DNA of 64,000 nt from CBDAUN01 sp965214615 (lineage in GTDB: Bacteria; Pseudomonadota; Gammaproteobacteria; Arenicellales; JAJDZL01): contig OZ243952.1 in NCBI GenBank assembly GCA_965214615.1, positions 372,001-436,000 of the forward strand, given 5' to 3'. Of this stretch, positions 53,845-62,653 are shown piece by piece. The stretch's first letter is position 1. The number at the start of each line of letters is the position of its first letter. A program made the position numbers and the translations under genes. The notes below the pieces were generated by a model. It had not been told where the DNA came from, did no database searches, and saw only the letters and a program-made list of their open reading frames with translations.

Positions 53845-54942
53845 TCAGTTCAAACGTTCGCCCGAGTCTTGCCCGAAATACGACACCTTGCCGAAATCGA
53901 ACGCCAGATTGAGCGTCGAACCCGGCTGTGCTGCGGTTTCCGAATGAAGTCGCGCCGTGACCTGCTTGCCTCCTAGCGAAGAGACCACAAACGTATCCGC
54001 TCCGGCCGGTTCGACTATGTCGATCAGGCATTCGGCTTCCTGAACGGCTTCGCCCGTGCGGTATTTTGCCTCTGTGATGTCTTCCGGCCGTATACCGAGG
54101 ATTGCCTCGGCAGGCAGATCTCCATTGAACGTGTCGATCAACTCGATGGGCGCCCCTTCGGCCCGCTCGATCCGGACCCTTGTGCCGTCGCCCTCGGGTG
54201 ATGTCCTGACGGGAATCAGATTCATTGCGGGGCTTCCCATGAAGTCGGCGACGAACAAATTTGCAGGACGCCGGTAGATCGCGGCCGGCGATCCGATTTG
54301 CTGGACTACGCCATCCTTGAGAACGACGATATTCGTTGCCAGAGTCATTGCTTCGATCTGGTCATGGGTGACGTAAACCATGGTAGCGCCGAGATTGTGA
54401 TGCAGTTTCTTGATTTCAAGGCGCATCTCTACACGCAGCTTGGCATCGAGATTCGATAAAGGCTCGTCAAACAGGAACAGCTGCGGGTCGCGCACCAGCG
54501 CCCGGCCGATGGCCACCCGCTGACGCTGGCCGCCTGAGAGCTGACTGGGTTTTCGATCAAGAAGCTGCTCGATCTGAAGCTGGCGGGCCACAGCCTGAAG
54601 CTTGCTGGCCCGGGTCGCAGTGTCAATCCCGCGCACCTTCATGCCGAACGTAATGTTCTTGGCTACGCTCATGGTGGGATAAAGGGCGTAGGACTGAAAC
54701 ACCATCGCGATGTTCCGATCCTTGGGGCTGACATGAGTCATGTCGCGCCCGCCTATTTGTATCGATCCCCCGGAAATCGATTCCAGCCCGGCTATGCAGT
54801 TCAGCAAGGTGGACTTGCCGCAGCCGGACGGGCCGACCAGAACCAGAAACGAGCCGGGTTCGGCGGACACGTTGATGTCTTTCAGAATTTCCACGGTGCC
54901 GTAGTTCTTGTCGAGATTTCGTATCTCCAGCATCGGTTCCAT
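53845..54942 (-). CDS. gtsD: Sugar ABC transporter ATP-binding protein (GtsD/MalK type)
   Basis: 365 residues. ABC domain: Walker A GPSGCGKSTLL, Q-loop VFQSYALYP, signature LSGGQRQRVAIGRALVRDP, Walker B LFLFDEPLSNLDA and H-loop VYVTHDQ. A C-terminal MalK-type regulatory domain (TOBE/OB) follows from about residue 240. An AAGGGG ribosome site precedes the ATG. Fourth gene of the gts operon; permease genes lie directly upstream. Confidence 0.92.
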   Translation of the reverse strand: MEPMLEIRNLDKNYGTVEILKDINVSAEPGSFLVLVGPSGCGKSTLLNCIAGLESISGGSIQIGGRDMTHVSPKDRNIAMVFQSYALYPTMSVAKNITFGMKVRGIDTATRASKLQAVARQLQIEQLLDRKPSQLSGGQRQRVAIGRALVRDPQLFLFDEPLSNLDAKLRVEMRLEIKKLHHNLGATMVYVTHDQIEAMTLATNIVVLKDGVVQQIGSPAAIYRRPANLFVADFMGSPAMNLIPVRTSPEGDGTRVRIERAEGAPIELIDTFNGDLPAEAILGIRPEDITEAKYRTGEAVQEAECLIDIVEPAGADTFVVSSLGGKQVTARLHSETAAQPGSTLNLAFDFGKVSYFGQDSGERLN

Positions 54943-54946
54943 AGGA

Positions 54947-55831
54947 TTACCCCTTCACGGATCCCGCGGTCAGCCCGCGGATAAAATATTTGCCGGCAAC
55001 GGCATATACGAGCAGCGTGGGGAACGCAGCGATAATGGCGGCAGCCATATTCACGTTGTATTCCTTCACGCCGGTTGTCGAGTTGACAATGTTGTTCAGC
55101 GCCACTGTCACCGGCTGCGTTCCGGCCTGGCTGAAGCTCACGCCGAACAGGAAGTCATTCCAGATCTGAGTGAATTGCCATATCACCGTCACCATGATGA
55201 TCGGCAGGCTCAGCGGCATGAAGATAGACCAGTAGATGCGAAAGAAGCCGGCGCCGTCCACCTTGGCCGCCTTGACCAGTTCGACCGGAATCGTGACGTA
55301 GTAGTTGCGGAAGAACAGGGTGGTGAATCCGATTCCGTAAATCACATGAACAAACACCAGTCCCGGAATGGTGCCGGCAATGCCCAGGATCCCCAGTGTT
55401 CGAGCCATCGGCAGAAGCACCACCTGAAACGGGATGAAGCAGCCGAACAGCATCAGGGAGAAGATCAGATTGGCGCCCCGGAACTTCCACTGCGCGATTA
55501 TGTAGCCGTTTACTGCGCCAAGCAGGGTCGAGATTGCCACCGCGGGCACCGTAAGCAAGACGGAGTTCCAGAAATACGGCCGCAACCCCTCGCACTGGAT
55601 GCCGGAACAGGCGCCGGACCAGGCCGTGCTCCAGGCTTCGAACGTCACTGAGACCGGCAGCGCAACCAGACTTCCTGTGCGGATTTCGTCGAGGCTTTTC
55701 AGCGACGTGGTAACCATCACGAAAAGCGGCATCAGATAAAACACGGCAAATACAGTGAGAATTGCGAACAGCAGCCAGCGCAATGCCATCTGACTTGCGC
55801 GGGGAGAGGCAAGAAAGGCCGGATTAGCCAC
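54947..55831 (-). CDS. gtsC: Glucose ABC transporter permease GtsC
   Basis: 294 residues with six hydrophobic segments and the ABC-contact EAA-like loop ELVKAAKVDGAGFFRIYWSIFMPLSLPI. Membrane-proximal features are IYGIGFTTLFFRNYYVTIP and RGLTAGSVKG at the end, as in MalG/GtsC. Starts with GTG overlapping gtsB by 8 bases. Confidence 0.92.
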   Translation of the reverse strand: MANPAFLASPRASQMALRWLLFAILTVFAVFYLMPLFVMVTTSLKSLDEIRTGSLVALPVSVTFEAWSTAWSGACSGIQCEGLRPYFWNSVLLTVPAVAISTLLGAVNGYIIAQWKFRGANLIFSLMLFGCFIPFQVVLLPMARTLGILGIAGTIPGLVFVHVIYGIGFTTLFFRNYYVTIPVELVKAAKVDGAGFFRIYWSIFMPLSLPIIMVTVIWQFTQIWNDFLFGVSFSQAGTQPVTVALNNIVNSTTGVKEYNVNMAAAIIAAFPTLLVYAVAGKYFIRGLTAGSVKG

Positions 55832-56696
55832 GTTTCGTCCTCAGCTCCGAATAAAGGTATGGCACGACGATCGCAAACACGACAGCCATCATGACCATCG
55901 CCGAACTGGCGGCCTGGCCAATATCGCCCCGTGAGAATGCCATCGCATACATGTAGGTTGCCGGCAGATCGGTAGCGTAGCCGGGTCCGCCGCCTGTCAG
56001 TGCAATCACCAAATCAAAGCTCTTGATCGCCAGGTGGGCCAGGATGATGAAGGCGGACAGGAATATCGGCGCCATCGAAGGGATGACGATCGCGATATAG
56101 ATGCGCCAAGTGGGAATGCCGTCGACCCTTGCCGCCTTGATGATCTCTTCGTCCACGCTGCGCAATCCGGCGAGGAACAGCGCCATGACAAAGCCGCTTG
56201 CCTGCCAGATTGCGGCGACAACGACAGCGAAGATCGCCTTGTCCGGATCGATGACCCAGTCGAATGAGAAGTTCTCGAAGCCCCAGCCGCGAACCATCGC
56301 CTCGATTCCGAGGCCCGGGTTCATGATCCATCTCCACGAAGTGCCGGTGACGATCATCGACAGGGCCATGGGATACAGGTAAATCGTGCGCAGCGCCCCT
56401 TCGAGCCTGATTCTCTGGTCAAGAAGAATCGCCAGCAGCAGTCCCAGAATCATCGAAATCAGGATGAACAGGACACCGAAAATAAACAGGTTGTCCATGG
56501 CCGTATCCCAGCGAGGCGCCGCGAACAGCCGTTCGTATTGAATGAAGCCTTCGATATCGTATTTCGGCAGGAGGCGCGAGCGCGTCATCGAGACCCAGGC
56601 TGTCCAGGCGATAAAGCCATAGACGAAGACCAGGACCGCCAGAAAGGACGGCGCAAGCAGAATTCTCGGAACGTTGCGCTCCAGCCATTCGGACAT
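55824..56696 (-). CDS. gtsB: Glucose ABC transporter permease GtsB
   Basis: 290 residues with six hydrophobic segments. EAA loop DEEIIKAARVDGIPTWRIYIAIVIPSMAP and GGPGYATDLPATYMYAMAFSRGDIGQ are typical of MalF/GtsB-type permeases. Follows gtsA after a 70-base gap containing a strong hairpin. Confidence 0.92.
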   Translation of the reverse strand: MSEWLERNVPRILLAPSFLAVLVFVYGFIAWTAWVSMTRSRLLPKYDIEGFIQYERLFAAPRWDTAMDNLFIFGVLFILISMILGLLLAILLDQRIRLEGALRTIYLYPMALSMIVTGTSWRWIMNPGLGIEAMVRGWGFENFSFDWVIDPDKAIFAVVVAAIWQASGFVMALFLAGLRSVDEEIIKAARVDGIPTWRIYIAIVIPSMAPIFLSAFIILAHLAIKSFDLVIALTGGGPGYATDLPATYMYAMAFSRGDIGQAASSAMVMMAVVFAIVVPYLYSELRTKRG

Positions 56697-56720
56697 GGAA
56701 TTGGCCCCCCTCGAAACGAT

Positions 56721-56756
56721 CGGCGCCGTACCCGCGTGGCTGCAGGTACGGCGCCG
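56721..56756 (-). other. Intercistronic hairpin between gtsA and gtsB
   Basis: CGGCGCCGTACC (56721-56732) and GGTACGGCGCCG (56745-56756) pair perfectly over 12 bp around a 12-base loop. It sits just after the binding-protein gene. Similar hairpins in sugar ABC operons protect the binding-protein mRNA and so raise its level over the permeases. Confidence 0.6.
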
Positions 56757-56766
56757 GGGAATGTTG

Positions 56767-58011
56767 CTACATCGAGTTGGCTACCGCCTGGGCCAGCATT
56801 GCAACCGCATCGGCGGATGACATATCCGAATTAAAATGCGCTGTCACCACGTCGGTGATCGCGCCGGATTGCGCTCCTCGAAGAGCCATGCCGTGGGCAT
56901 AGCTGGGCAGCAGGGAGCCGTTGTTCGAACTTGCAGCCAATTCGTCTGCAGAAAGGTGCGCGCAGCTGTCGAACTCATCCAGGGGCACATCCGTGCGCGC
57001 CGGAATCGAGCCTTTGTTCAGGTTGAACACCTTCTGGAAGTTTTTTCCGACGATTAGCTTGGCCAGCAGCAGCTGACCGTCTCGCTTGTCATCTCCGTCG
57101 ACGTTGAACATCGCGAAGCTGTCGACGTTGTAGAGAAAGCCGTCGCCTGGCGTCGAAGCGCACAGAAAATCTTTGCCCGGCATTTTTCCTGCAGCGAGGA
57201 ACTCGCCCTTGGCCCAGTCTCCCATGATCTGGAAGGCGGCTTCGCCATTGATCACCATGGCCGTGGCGAGGTTCCAGTCACGGCCCGAGAAATTGCGATC
57301 GACATAGCCGCGCAAGACCCGCATCTGATCGAAAACCGCGGCCATCGCGTCCGAAGTCAGAGTGGCTTCATCCAGTTCTACGAAGGCCTTGTGAAAACCG
57401 TCGGCACCCAGAATGCCTAGAGCGGCTGCTTCGAACACTGTTGCGTCCTGCCATGCCTGCCCACCATGCGCCAGCGGTATGATGCCTGCGGCCTGAAGTT
57501 TTTCCGCGGCTGCGTTGAATTCTTCCCATGTGGTCGGCATGGAGATGCCATTGGCTTCCAGCACGGCGGCATTGGCCCAAATCCAGTCCACGCGGTGCAC
57601 GTTGACCGGTGCGGCGCACCAACTGTCTTCGCATCGCATGTGATTGGCGATTGAGGCGGGGAGTACGTCGTCCCAGCCGTTGGCTTCGGCTACGGACGAT
57701 ATGTCAGCCAGTGCGCCTTCTTCGTACCATTCCTGAATTGCAGGACCTTTCAACTGCACGGCGGCCGGAGCGTTGCCCGACAGAACTCGTGCACGCAGAG
57801 CGGTCATTGCAGCGTCACCGCCGCCACCGGCTACCGGCATGTCCGTCCAGGTTCCGCCATTTGCCGCAAATTCCTGCTGCAGCACGGCAACGGATTTTGC
57901 TTCGCCGCCCGACGTCCACCAGTGCAGAACCTCTGCCTGAGGTTCGGCCAGGACCCAGATAGGATTAACGAGAGCCGCAGCCGCGAAAGCCGCAAGTGTA
58001 ATTCTTTTCAT
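56767..58011 (-). CDS. gtsA: Glucose ABC transporter substrate-binding protein GtsA
   Basis: 414 residues with a signal peptide ending near VLA at residue 22. The mature start LHWWTSGGEAKSVAVLQQEF, VAGGGGDAAMTAL, APVNVHRVDWIWAN, ALAHGGQAWQDATVFE and QIMGDWAKGEF match the glucose/mannose-binding GtsA of Pseudomonas. It captures glucose in the periplasm. First gene of gtsABCD. Confidence 0.93.
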   Translation of the reverse strand: MKRITLAAFAAAALVNPIWVLAEPQAEVLHWWTSGGEAKSVAVLQQEFAANGGTWTDMPVAGGGGDAAMTALRARVLSGNAPAAVQLKGPAIQEWYEEGALADISSVAEANGWDDVLPASIANHMRCEDSWCAAPVNVHRVDWIWANAAVLEANGISMPTTWEEFNAAAEKLQAAGIIPLAHGGQAWQDATVFEAAALGILGADGFHKAFVELDEATLTSDAMAAVFDQMRVLRGYVDRNFSGRDWNLATAMVINGEAAFQIMGDWAKGEFLAAGKMPGKDFLCASTPGDGFLYNVDSFAMFNVDGDDKRDGQLLLAKLIVGKNFQKVFNLNKGSIPARTDVPLDEFDSCAHLSADELAASSNNGSLLPSYAHGMALRGAQSGAITDVVTAHFNSDMSSADAVAMLAQAVANSM

Positions 58012-58383
58012 TCTAGTTTCCTCAAAGTAACTCTTACTGATTTAGATATGGTTTGTATTGAACTGAGCCGCTTCGCTGCAGTTTCCTTTTCGAACACATA
58101 ATAAGCGGTTGAATCCGGCTTGCGGCTTTCTCTATCTCCAAAAATGGTGTGTTATCTGTACGACGGCAGGTGGGCATTGCTGCGACAAAAAGTCGCTATC
58201 GTCAATTTCAGAATATCATATCGGAAGCACGAAGGTGTTCCATTGAAGCAAGAGTACGCAGCCGCGACTGATATACAGAGACTTGATGTGGTGAAGAAAC
58301 GCATACTCTGTTTTGCCTTCCCCGACCAGCAAAACTGTTCGGCGCGCGGTTCGAATTACAATGCCAGACACTTTGTGATGACA
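58012..58383. promoter_or_regulatory. Region upstream of gtsABCD
   Basis: About 370 non-coding bases between the start of gtsA and the AAA-ATPase remnant. It must contain the gts promoter on the minus strand. I found no clear HexR/GltR-type palindrome and no coding frame that looks real. Confidence 0.35.
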
Positions 58384-58680
58384 TCAGATGTTTGGAATTG
58401 CGCCATATGCGCCAGCGCGATACTTAGCCAGTAAATTGTCATCTCGACGAACACCTCTCATATCACTGAGACGCCATGCTTCACTGAAGCAATCGTTTTT
58501 TTCAACGAGCAAAATCTGCTCTTTCTCTAGTTCATCAAGAATTGCATGGGCGTGGCAAGTGAAGATGATCTGAGCATTATGCGGATTGCTCTCGGGATCA
58601 ATGAACAATCCAAGTATTGCCACAACCACTTCTGGATGCAGATTCGCCTCCAGTTCATCAATGATGACAACGCCGCCCGT
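58384..58680 (-). pseudogene. C-terminal remnant of an AAA family ATPase
   Basis: The frame encodes GGVVIIDELEANLHPEVVV (Walker B and following helix), the switch region IIFTCHAHAIL and the end LLAKYRAGAYGAIPNI. This is the C-terminal third of an AAA_15/AAA_21 ATP-binding protein. An in-frame TGA stands just before GGVV and nothing upstream encodes the Walker A half, so about two-thirds is missing. Such ATPases are often parts of restriction or defence loci. The truncation point (about 58.68 kb) is not flanked by a recognisable insertion sequence. Confidence 0.8.
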
Positions 58681-58863
58681 TCAATGGTGTGCAGTTGGAT
58701 TGAATTTTACTGAGACAGGTGGATGTCTGTCCTGCACAGGTTTGTTCGTCCAGGTTTGACGGCCAAACCTTGCTCGGTGAATTGGCACTCAAATAAGGCG
58801 TTGAACACGCTTCAATCGAATTCGCCGTTGAGCGGCCAGTCCTAAATCCAATGCAATCGCGTG
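58681..58863. other. Junction region next to the truncated ATPase
   Basis: Non-coding sequence between the break in the ATPase remnant and the gpmA stop codon. GACAG/CTGTC can pair near the middle. I recognise no insertion-sequence end. Confidence 0.3.
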
Positions 58864-59613
58864 TCAGTGCGCCGTCTGATTGCGAACTTCTGAAATCGCA
58901 GCCTTGATCTTTTCCTCGTCGGCGAGGTAATAGTGCTTCAGCGGCTCCAACGATGGGTCAAGTTCGTACACCAGCGGCACGCCGGTGGGAATGTTCAATT
59001 GTGATATCTCGGAGTCGGAGATCTTGTCGAGGTGCTTTGCCAGGGCGCGCAGGCTGTTGCCATGCCCTGCAATCAGGACTCTGTTTCCGTCTGCCAGCAG
59101 CGGACTGACGACTTCGTCCCAGTATTGCACCACCCGCAGATAGGTGTCGTGCAAGGATTCCGTGGCGGGCGCCTTGATCCCGCCGTATTTTTCGTCTGCT
59201 CCGAACTTGCGCGCCTGCGAGCCGGAAAGCGCAGGCGGACGGACCCTGTAGCTGCGCCGCCATTCGAGAACCTGCTCGGCGCCATGCTTTTCGATCATTT
59301 CTTTCTTGTTCAGTCCCTGAAGCGCGCCGTAGTGACGCTCATTCAATCGCCAGTCCTTGCGTACAGGCAACTGAGATTGGCCCATTTCGTCAAGTACGAT
59401 TTCCAGCGTTCGCTCGCATCGCTTTAGAACCGAGGTCAGTGCAATGTCGAATTCATAGCCGCTTTGCTTGAGCACCCGTCCGGCTTCCTGCGCCTCGCTG
59501 ATGCCGCGCGCCGACAGGTCGACATTCACCCAGCCGGTGAAGCGATTCTCGAGATTCCACTGGCTTTGGCCGTGTCGGATCAGTACCAGTTCAATTGATT
59601 TACTCACATGCAT
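58864..59613 (-). CDS. gpmA: 2,3-bisphosphoglycerate-dependent phosphoglycerate mutase
   Basis: 249 residues. The phospho-His motif LVLIRHGQSQWNLENRFTGW (residues 9-28), NERHYGALQGLNK, and the second catalytic His in VLIAGHGNSLRALAKHLD. Glycolytic 3-PG/2-PG interconversion. The start ATG overlaps the rdgB 3' end by 14 bases, so rph-rdgB-gpmA is one operon. Confidence 0.96.
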   Translation of the reverse strand: MHVSKSIELVLIRHGQSQWNLENRFTGWVNVDLSARGISEAQEAGRVLKQSGYEFDIALTSVLKRCERTLEIVLDEMGQSQLPVRKDWRLNERHYGALQGLNKKEMIEKHGAEQVLEWRRSYRVRPPALSGSQARKFGADEKYGGIKAPATESLHDTYLRVVQYWDEVVSPLLADGNRVLIAGHGNSLRALAKHLDKISDSEISQLNIPTGVPLVYELDPSLEPLKHYYLADEEKIKAAISEVRNQTAH

Positions 59614-60211
59614 ACTCCGTCAATTTGCCAACCAATGCCCGAAGAGCCCTGGAGCGATGGCTGATTTCATTTTTTTGCTCAATCGACACCTGTGCCAAGG
59701 TGCTGTTCAATTCACGAATCCATACAATCGGGTCGTAGCCGAACCCGTTGCTTCCTTGCGCACGGCTATGGATCACACCGTCAAGCTCGCCTTCTGCAAT
59801 AATCGGAGATGCATCGTGGCTATGGCGCATAAAGACCATGACACACCGAAACCTGCAGCGCCTGTCAGCAGCGCCTGTCGAATCCAATTCGTTCAAAAGT
59901 TTTTCAATGTTTGTCTTGTCGTTCGCCTGCGGTCCGCTATAGCGCGCTGAAATGACTCCCGGCATTCCGTTCAGAGCGTCGACAACCAGGCCGGAATCGT
60001 CTGCGAGCGCGGGCAGCCCGGTCGCCGAAGCGGCATTGCGCGCCTTGATTAGCGCGTTTTCGACAAACGTCAGACCGTCTTCGACCGCTTCTTCGACCCC
60101 GTAATCCGATTGAGGCACAACATTGAACGGTGTCGAGGCAAGCATTCGGTTGATTTCATTGATTTTGCCTCGATTGTTGCTTGCAAGGACGATCGTTTTC
60201 AAATCGCTCAT
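59600..60211 (-). CDS. rdgB: RdgB/HAM1 non-canonical purine NTP pyrophosphatase
   Basis: 203 residues. IVLASNNRGKINEINRML (substrate loop), TFVENALIKARNA, ALADDSGLVVDALNGMPGVISARY and GSNGFGYDPI are diagnostic. It hydrolyses dITP/XTP. The ATG overlaps the rph stop by one base (TGATG); a GTG one codon earlier is less likely. Confidence 0.96.
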   Translation of the reverse strand: MSDLKTIVLASNNRGKINEINRMLASTPFNVVPQSDYGVEEAVEDGLTFVENALIKARNAASATGLPALADDSGLVVDALNGMPGVISARYSGPQANDKTNIEKLLNELDSTGAADRRCRFRCVMVFMRHSHDASPIIAEGELDGVIHSRAQGSNGFGYDPIVWIRELNSTLAQVSIEQKNEISHRSRALRALVGKLTEYACE

Positions 60212-60936
60212 CACAGATCAAGAGCGAGTGCGTGTTCCTGAATCTCGATCAGTTCTGCGGTGCCATCGGCGGCGAGCGATGCCATTTCGTTCAGTTGATC
60301 AAGACTGAATGCCTGCTGTTCGGCGGTGCCTTGAACTTCGATGAATTCGCCTGTGCTGTTCATGACGAAATTCATGTCGGTTTGCGCGGTGCTGTCTTCC
60401 GGAAAGTCCAGGTCCAGAATCACAGTTTCGTCGACGATTCCTGCAGAAACGGCAGCGACGTTGTCGAGTATGGGGTTTGATGCAATGGCGCCGCTTTTCA
60501 GAAGATGGCCTACGGCGTCGACCAGGGCGACAAAGCCGCCGGTTATGGAGGCGCAACGGGTTCCGCCGTCTGCTTGCAGCACATCGCAGTCTACGACGAT
60601 TGTTCGCTCTCCCAGCTTGGACAAATCGGCGCATGAGCGCAGGCTGCGCCCGATCAGGCGCTGAATTTCCAGAGTTCGTCCTCCTTGCCGGCCTCGTGCG
60701 GCCTCGCGCGAACTCCTGACTTTGGTTGAGCCCGGAAGCATGCTGTATTCTCCGGTAATCCAGCCTTGATGCTTGCCGCGCAAGTGAAACGGTACGCGGT
60801 CATCGATGCTCGCAGTGCAAAGAACGTGGGTATTGCCGACTTTGATCAGGACCGATCCCGCTGCGTTTCGCGTGAATCCGCGCGTAATCGTAGTTTCGCG
60901 CAATTGATTGAGGTTACGGCCGTCGTGACGCTTCAT
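60211..60936 (-). CDS. rph: Ribonuclease PH
   Basis: 241 residues. Phosphorolytic 3' exonuclease maturing tRNA ends. The sequence has GSVLIKVGNTHVLCTAS, GWITGEYSMLPGST, RGRQGGRTLEIQRLIGRSLR and VDCDVLQADGGTRCASITGG, the active-site region. First of rph-rdgB-gpmA. Confidence 0.97.
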   Translation of the reverse strand: MKRHDGRNLNQLRETTITRGFTRNAAGSVLIKVGNTHVLCTASIDDRVPFHLRGKHQGWITGEYSMLPGSTKVRSSREAARGRQGGRTLEIQRLIGRSLRSCADLSKLGERTIVVDCDVLQADGGTRCASITGGFVALVDAVGHLLKSGAIASNPILDNVAAVSAGIVDETVILDLDFPEDSTAQTDMNFVMNSTGEFIEVQGTAEQQAFSLDQLNEMASLAADGTAELIEIQEHALALDL

Positions 60937-61011
60937 ATTGTGGTATCCAATCCGGTATCAGGTTTAAATTCAAAAGTGGGTTGACGGACAAAGGCAGGCC
61001 GCTGCTGCAAA

Positions 61012-61911
61012 TCAAGCGCGGGTCCAAAGAACCGGAAACCAGTCTTCGCGCATCCTGTCGCCTGCTTCAAGGCCGATTCCTTCGTACGGCGGAGACGTTT
61101 CACTTGGCCGCTCACAGTAGACGGCATCATCTCCAAGCCATCGGGTCGATACGGCGCGTCGGCGGTCTGCAACGCATCCTGCAGTCGTCCCGTGAATCGT
61201 GCGGAAATCAAACGCTACACAGTCGCCCGGTTCAAGGTCCCATGCCAGGATGCCGTAATCCTCAGTACCGCTGCCGAAGTCGGGCATGGCCTCTAAATCG
61301 GCTTCCGAGCCGGCAAAGATTGCTCCGTCTAAAAACGTGACCGGCTGAAACAGCCGATTCCACCGATGCGATCCCTGAACGAACCGGATGGCCACCTCGG
61401 CCGGAGTGCGATCCAAGGCGACATAGAGGCTTATCGTCTTTGTACCGTCGACGCAGTAATAGGGCATATCCTGATGCCATGGCGTGGCATGCTGAGTGCC
61501 GGGCTCCTTGCAGAAAGAGTGCTCATGGAAAAATTGCGCTGTTTCCGATCGCATCAACTCCCCTGCCATCGATGCCGCGCAAGATTCGGTGATGTGCTTG
61601 AAAAACTCCGGAATCAGAAGCCAGTTGCAATAGCTGTCGAAGAACCGTCCCGGTGCTCCGGCAGGCAGGCTTTCGCAGGGGTAGGCGTAGCGATGCGGAT
61701 GGTCCATATTGCGCTGCAGACCCGTCCGAAGGGTGTCGACCCACTCGTCGAAAACGCCGGCAACGAGGACGGCGCCGTCGGTTTGAAATTGATTCACCGC
61801 AGCTTCATTCGGGCGCCAGTGCGGCGCTTTGCAGGCATCGAAAGTCGGAAAAGAATCCGGCTTCCAATCCACCGTGGATTGATTGAAACTTTGTTCGATT
61901 TGAGCTTGCAT
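61012..61911 (-). CDS. Phytanoyl-CoA dioxygenase (PhyH) family protein
   Basis: 299 residues, Fe(II)/2-oxoglutarate oxygenase. Metal ligands His146 and Asp148 (TPWHQDMPYY) and His240 (FRTIHGTTAG); an Arg-rich strand (DRRRAVSTRWLGDD) supplies the 2-oxoglutarate Arg. Related enzymes hydroxylate lipids, ectoine or secondary metabolites; substrate unknown. ATG at 61911 is chosen over a TTG at 61938. It lies 75 bases downstream of rph on the opposite side of rph's promoter. Confidence 0.87.
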   Translation of the reverse strand: MQAQIEQSFNQSTVDWKPDSFPTFDACKAPHWRPNEAAVNQFQTDGAVLVAGVFDEWVDTLRTGLQRNMDHPHRYAYPCESLPAGAPGRFFDSYCNWLLIPEFFKHITESCAASMAGELMRSETAQFFHEHSFCKEPGTQHATPWHQDMPYYCVDGTKTISLYVALDRTPAEVAIRFVQGSHRWNRLFQPVTFLDGAIFAGSEADLEAMPDFGSGTEDYGILAWDLEPGDCVAFDFRTIHGTTAGCVADRRRAVSTRWLGDDAVYCERPSETSPPYEGIGLEAGDRMREDWFPVLWTRA

Positions 61912-62300
61912 TTGAGCGATCTCGAAAGGGTTGCGCAAGACCTATGCGGTTTCTTGTCTTTTCGGCTTTTTCTATACCAGCCCATTGTACTCAACATGAT
62001 TTCGCGCGCATGTCGATTTGAAATGAACCAGGCGAATTCTGCGTTCGGCGCTCCTGGATCCAAAACGCGAATGCGAACCTGTTCGCCCGTGCGTACGGTG
62101 ATGTGCACCGGGCGGCGATTGCGATTGTGCATTTTGGAAAATCGCGCAGGCTGCCTTTGTTGATGCAATGCGCTATTGGCCGGCCAAGTTTTTTTGAACA
62201 GTCTGAGCGGTTCTTGAAAATTGCCAATGGGAACAATTGAAATTCGCTATATTGAGTGCTTTGTTCTGCTACCGGCGCAAGCCGAATCTTGGAGATTGAA
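61912..62300. other. Divergent region between PhyH-like gene and lysW
   Basis: About 390 bases without a convincing gene; a minus-strand frame through it (to 62168) is Arg/Lys-rich and overlaps the PhyH gene, so I discount it. A 12-bp palindrome TTGGCCGGCCAA (62176-62187) followed by seven T residues resembles a short terminator on the plus strand. The lysW promoter should lie near 62.22-62.27 kb. Confidence 0.35.
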
Positions 62301-62465
62301 ATGAATGAGTGTCCCGTTTGCGGAGCCGAAATATCGGTAGCCGATGATGTGATCGTGGGCGAGTTGCTGGATTGCGAAGATTGCGGCGGCGAATTGGAAG
62401 TCACCGGCCTGGAGCCGCTTGAAATCGAGGTTGCACCGGAGTCGGATGAAGACTGGGGGCAGTAG
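62301..62465 (+). CDS. lysW: LysW-type amino-group carrier protein (orphan, C-terminal Gln)
   Basis: 54 residues, exactly the length of Thermus LysW. Two zinc-binding CxxC pairs (CPVC at 4-7 and CEDC at 26-29), LGE-like VGELLDCEDCGGELEV, then GLEPLEIEVAPE and the acidic C-terminus DEDWGQ. LysW carries amino-adipate or glutamate on the side-chain carboxyl of its last Glu during lysine/arginine synthesis; homologues also serve in natural-product pathways. Here the last residue is Gln (CAG before TAG) instead of Glu. GGAG lies 7 bases before the ATG. No LysX-like ligase, kinase or reductase is nearby. Confidence 0.9.
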   Translation: MNECPVCGAEISVADDVIVGELLDCEDCGGELEVTGLEPLEIEVAPESDEDWGQ

Positions 62466-62653
62466 CATTGGGTACCGCGTAGCGGTAAGTTCGCCAATGG
62501 TGCGGCGTTGCGTTTTGCGTCAGTCACCGGGTGTTGTCTGGATTTATTCGCTTGACCCTTGAGCATGTGCAATCAGATACTGTCTGGCGATTTGCGTGTG
62601 CATCGAATTTCATTTCAAGTGCTGAAGTGTTAGTATTGATGTAGTTCAATTCG

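Noticed and set aside
61794..62168. 124-codon minus-strand frame upstream of the PhyH gene
   Set aside because: Overlaps the PhyH coding start in another frame and turns into a Lys/Arg/Ser-rich string.
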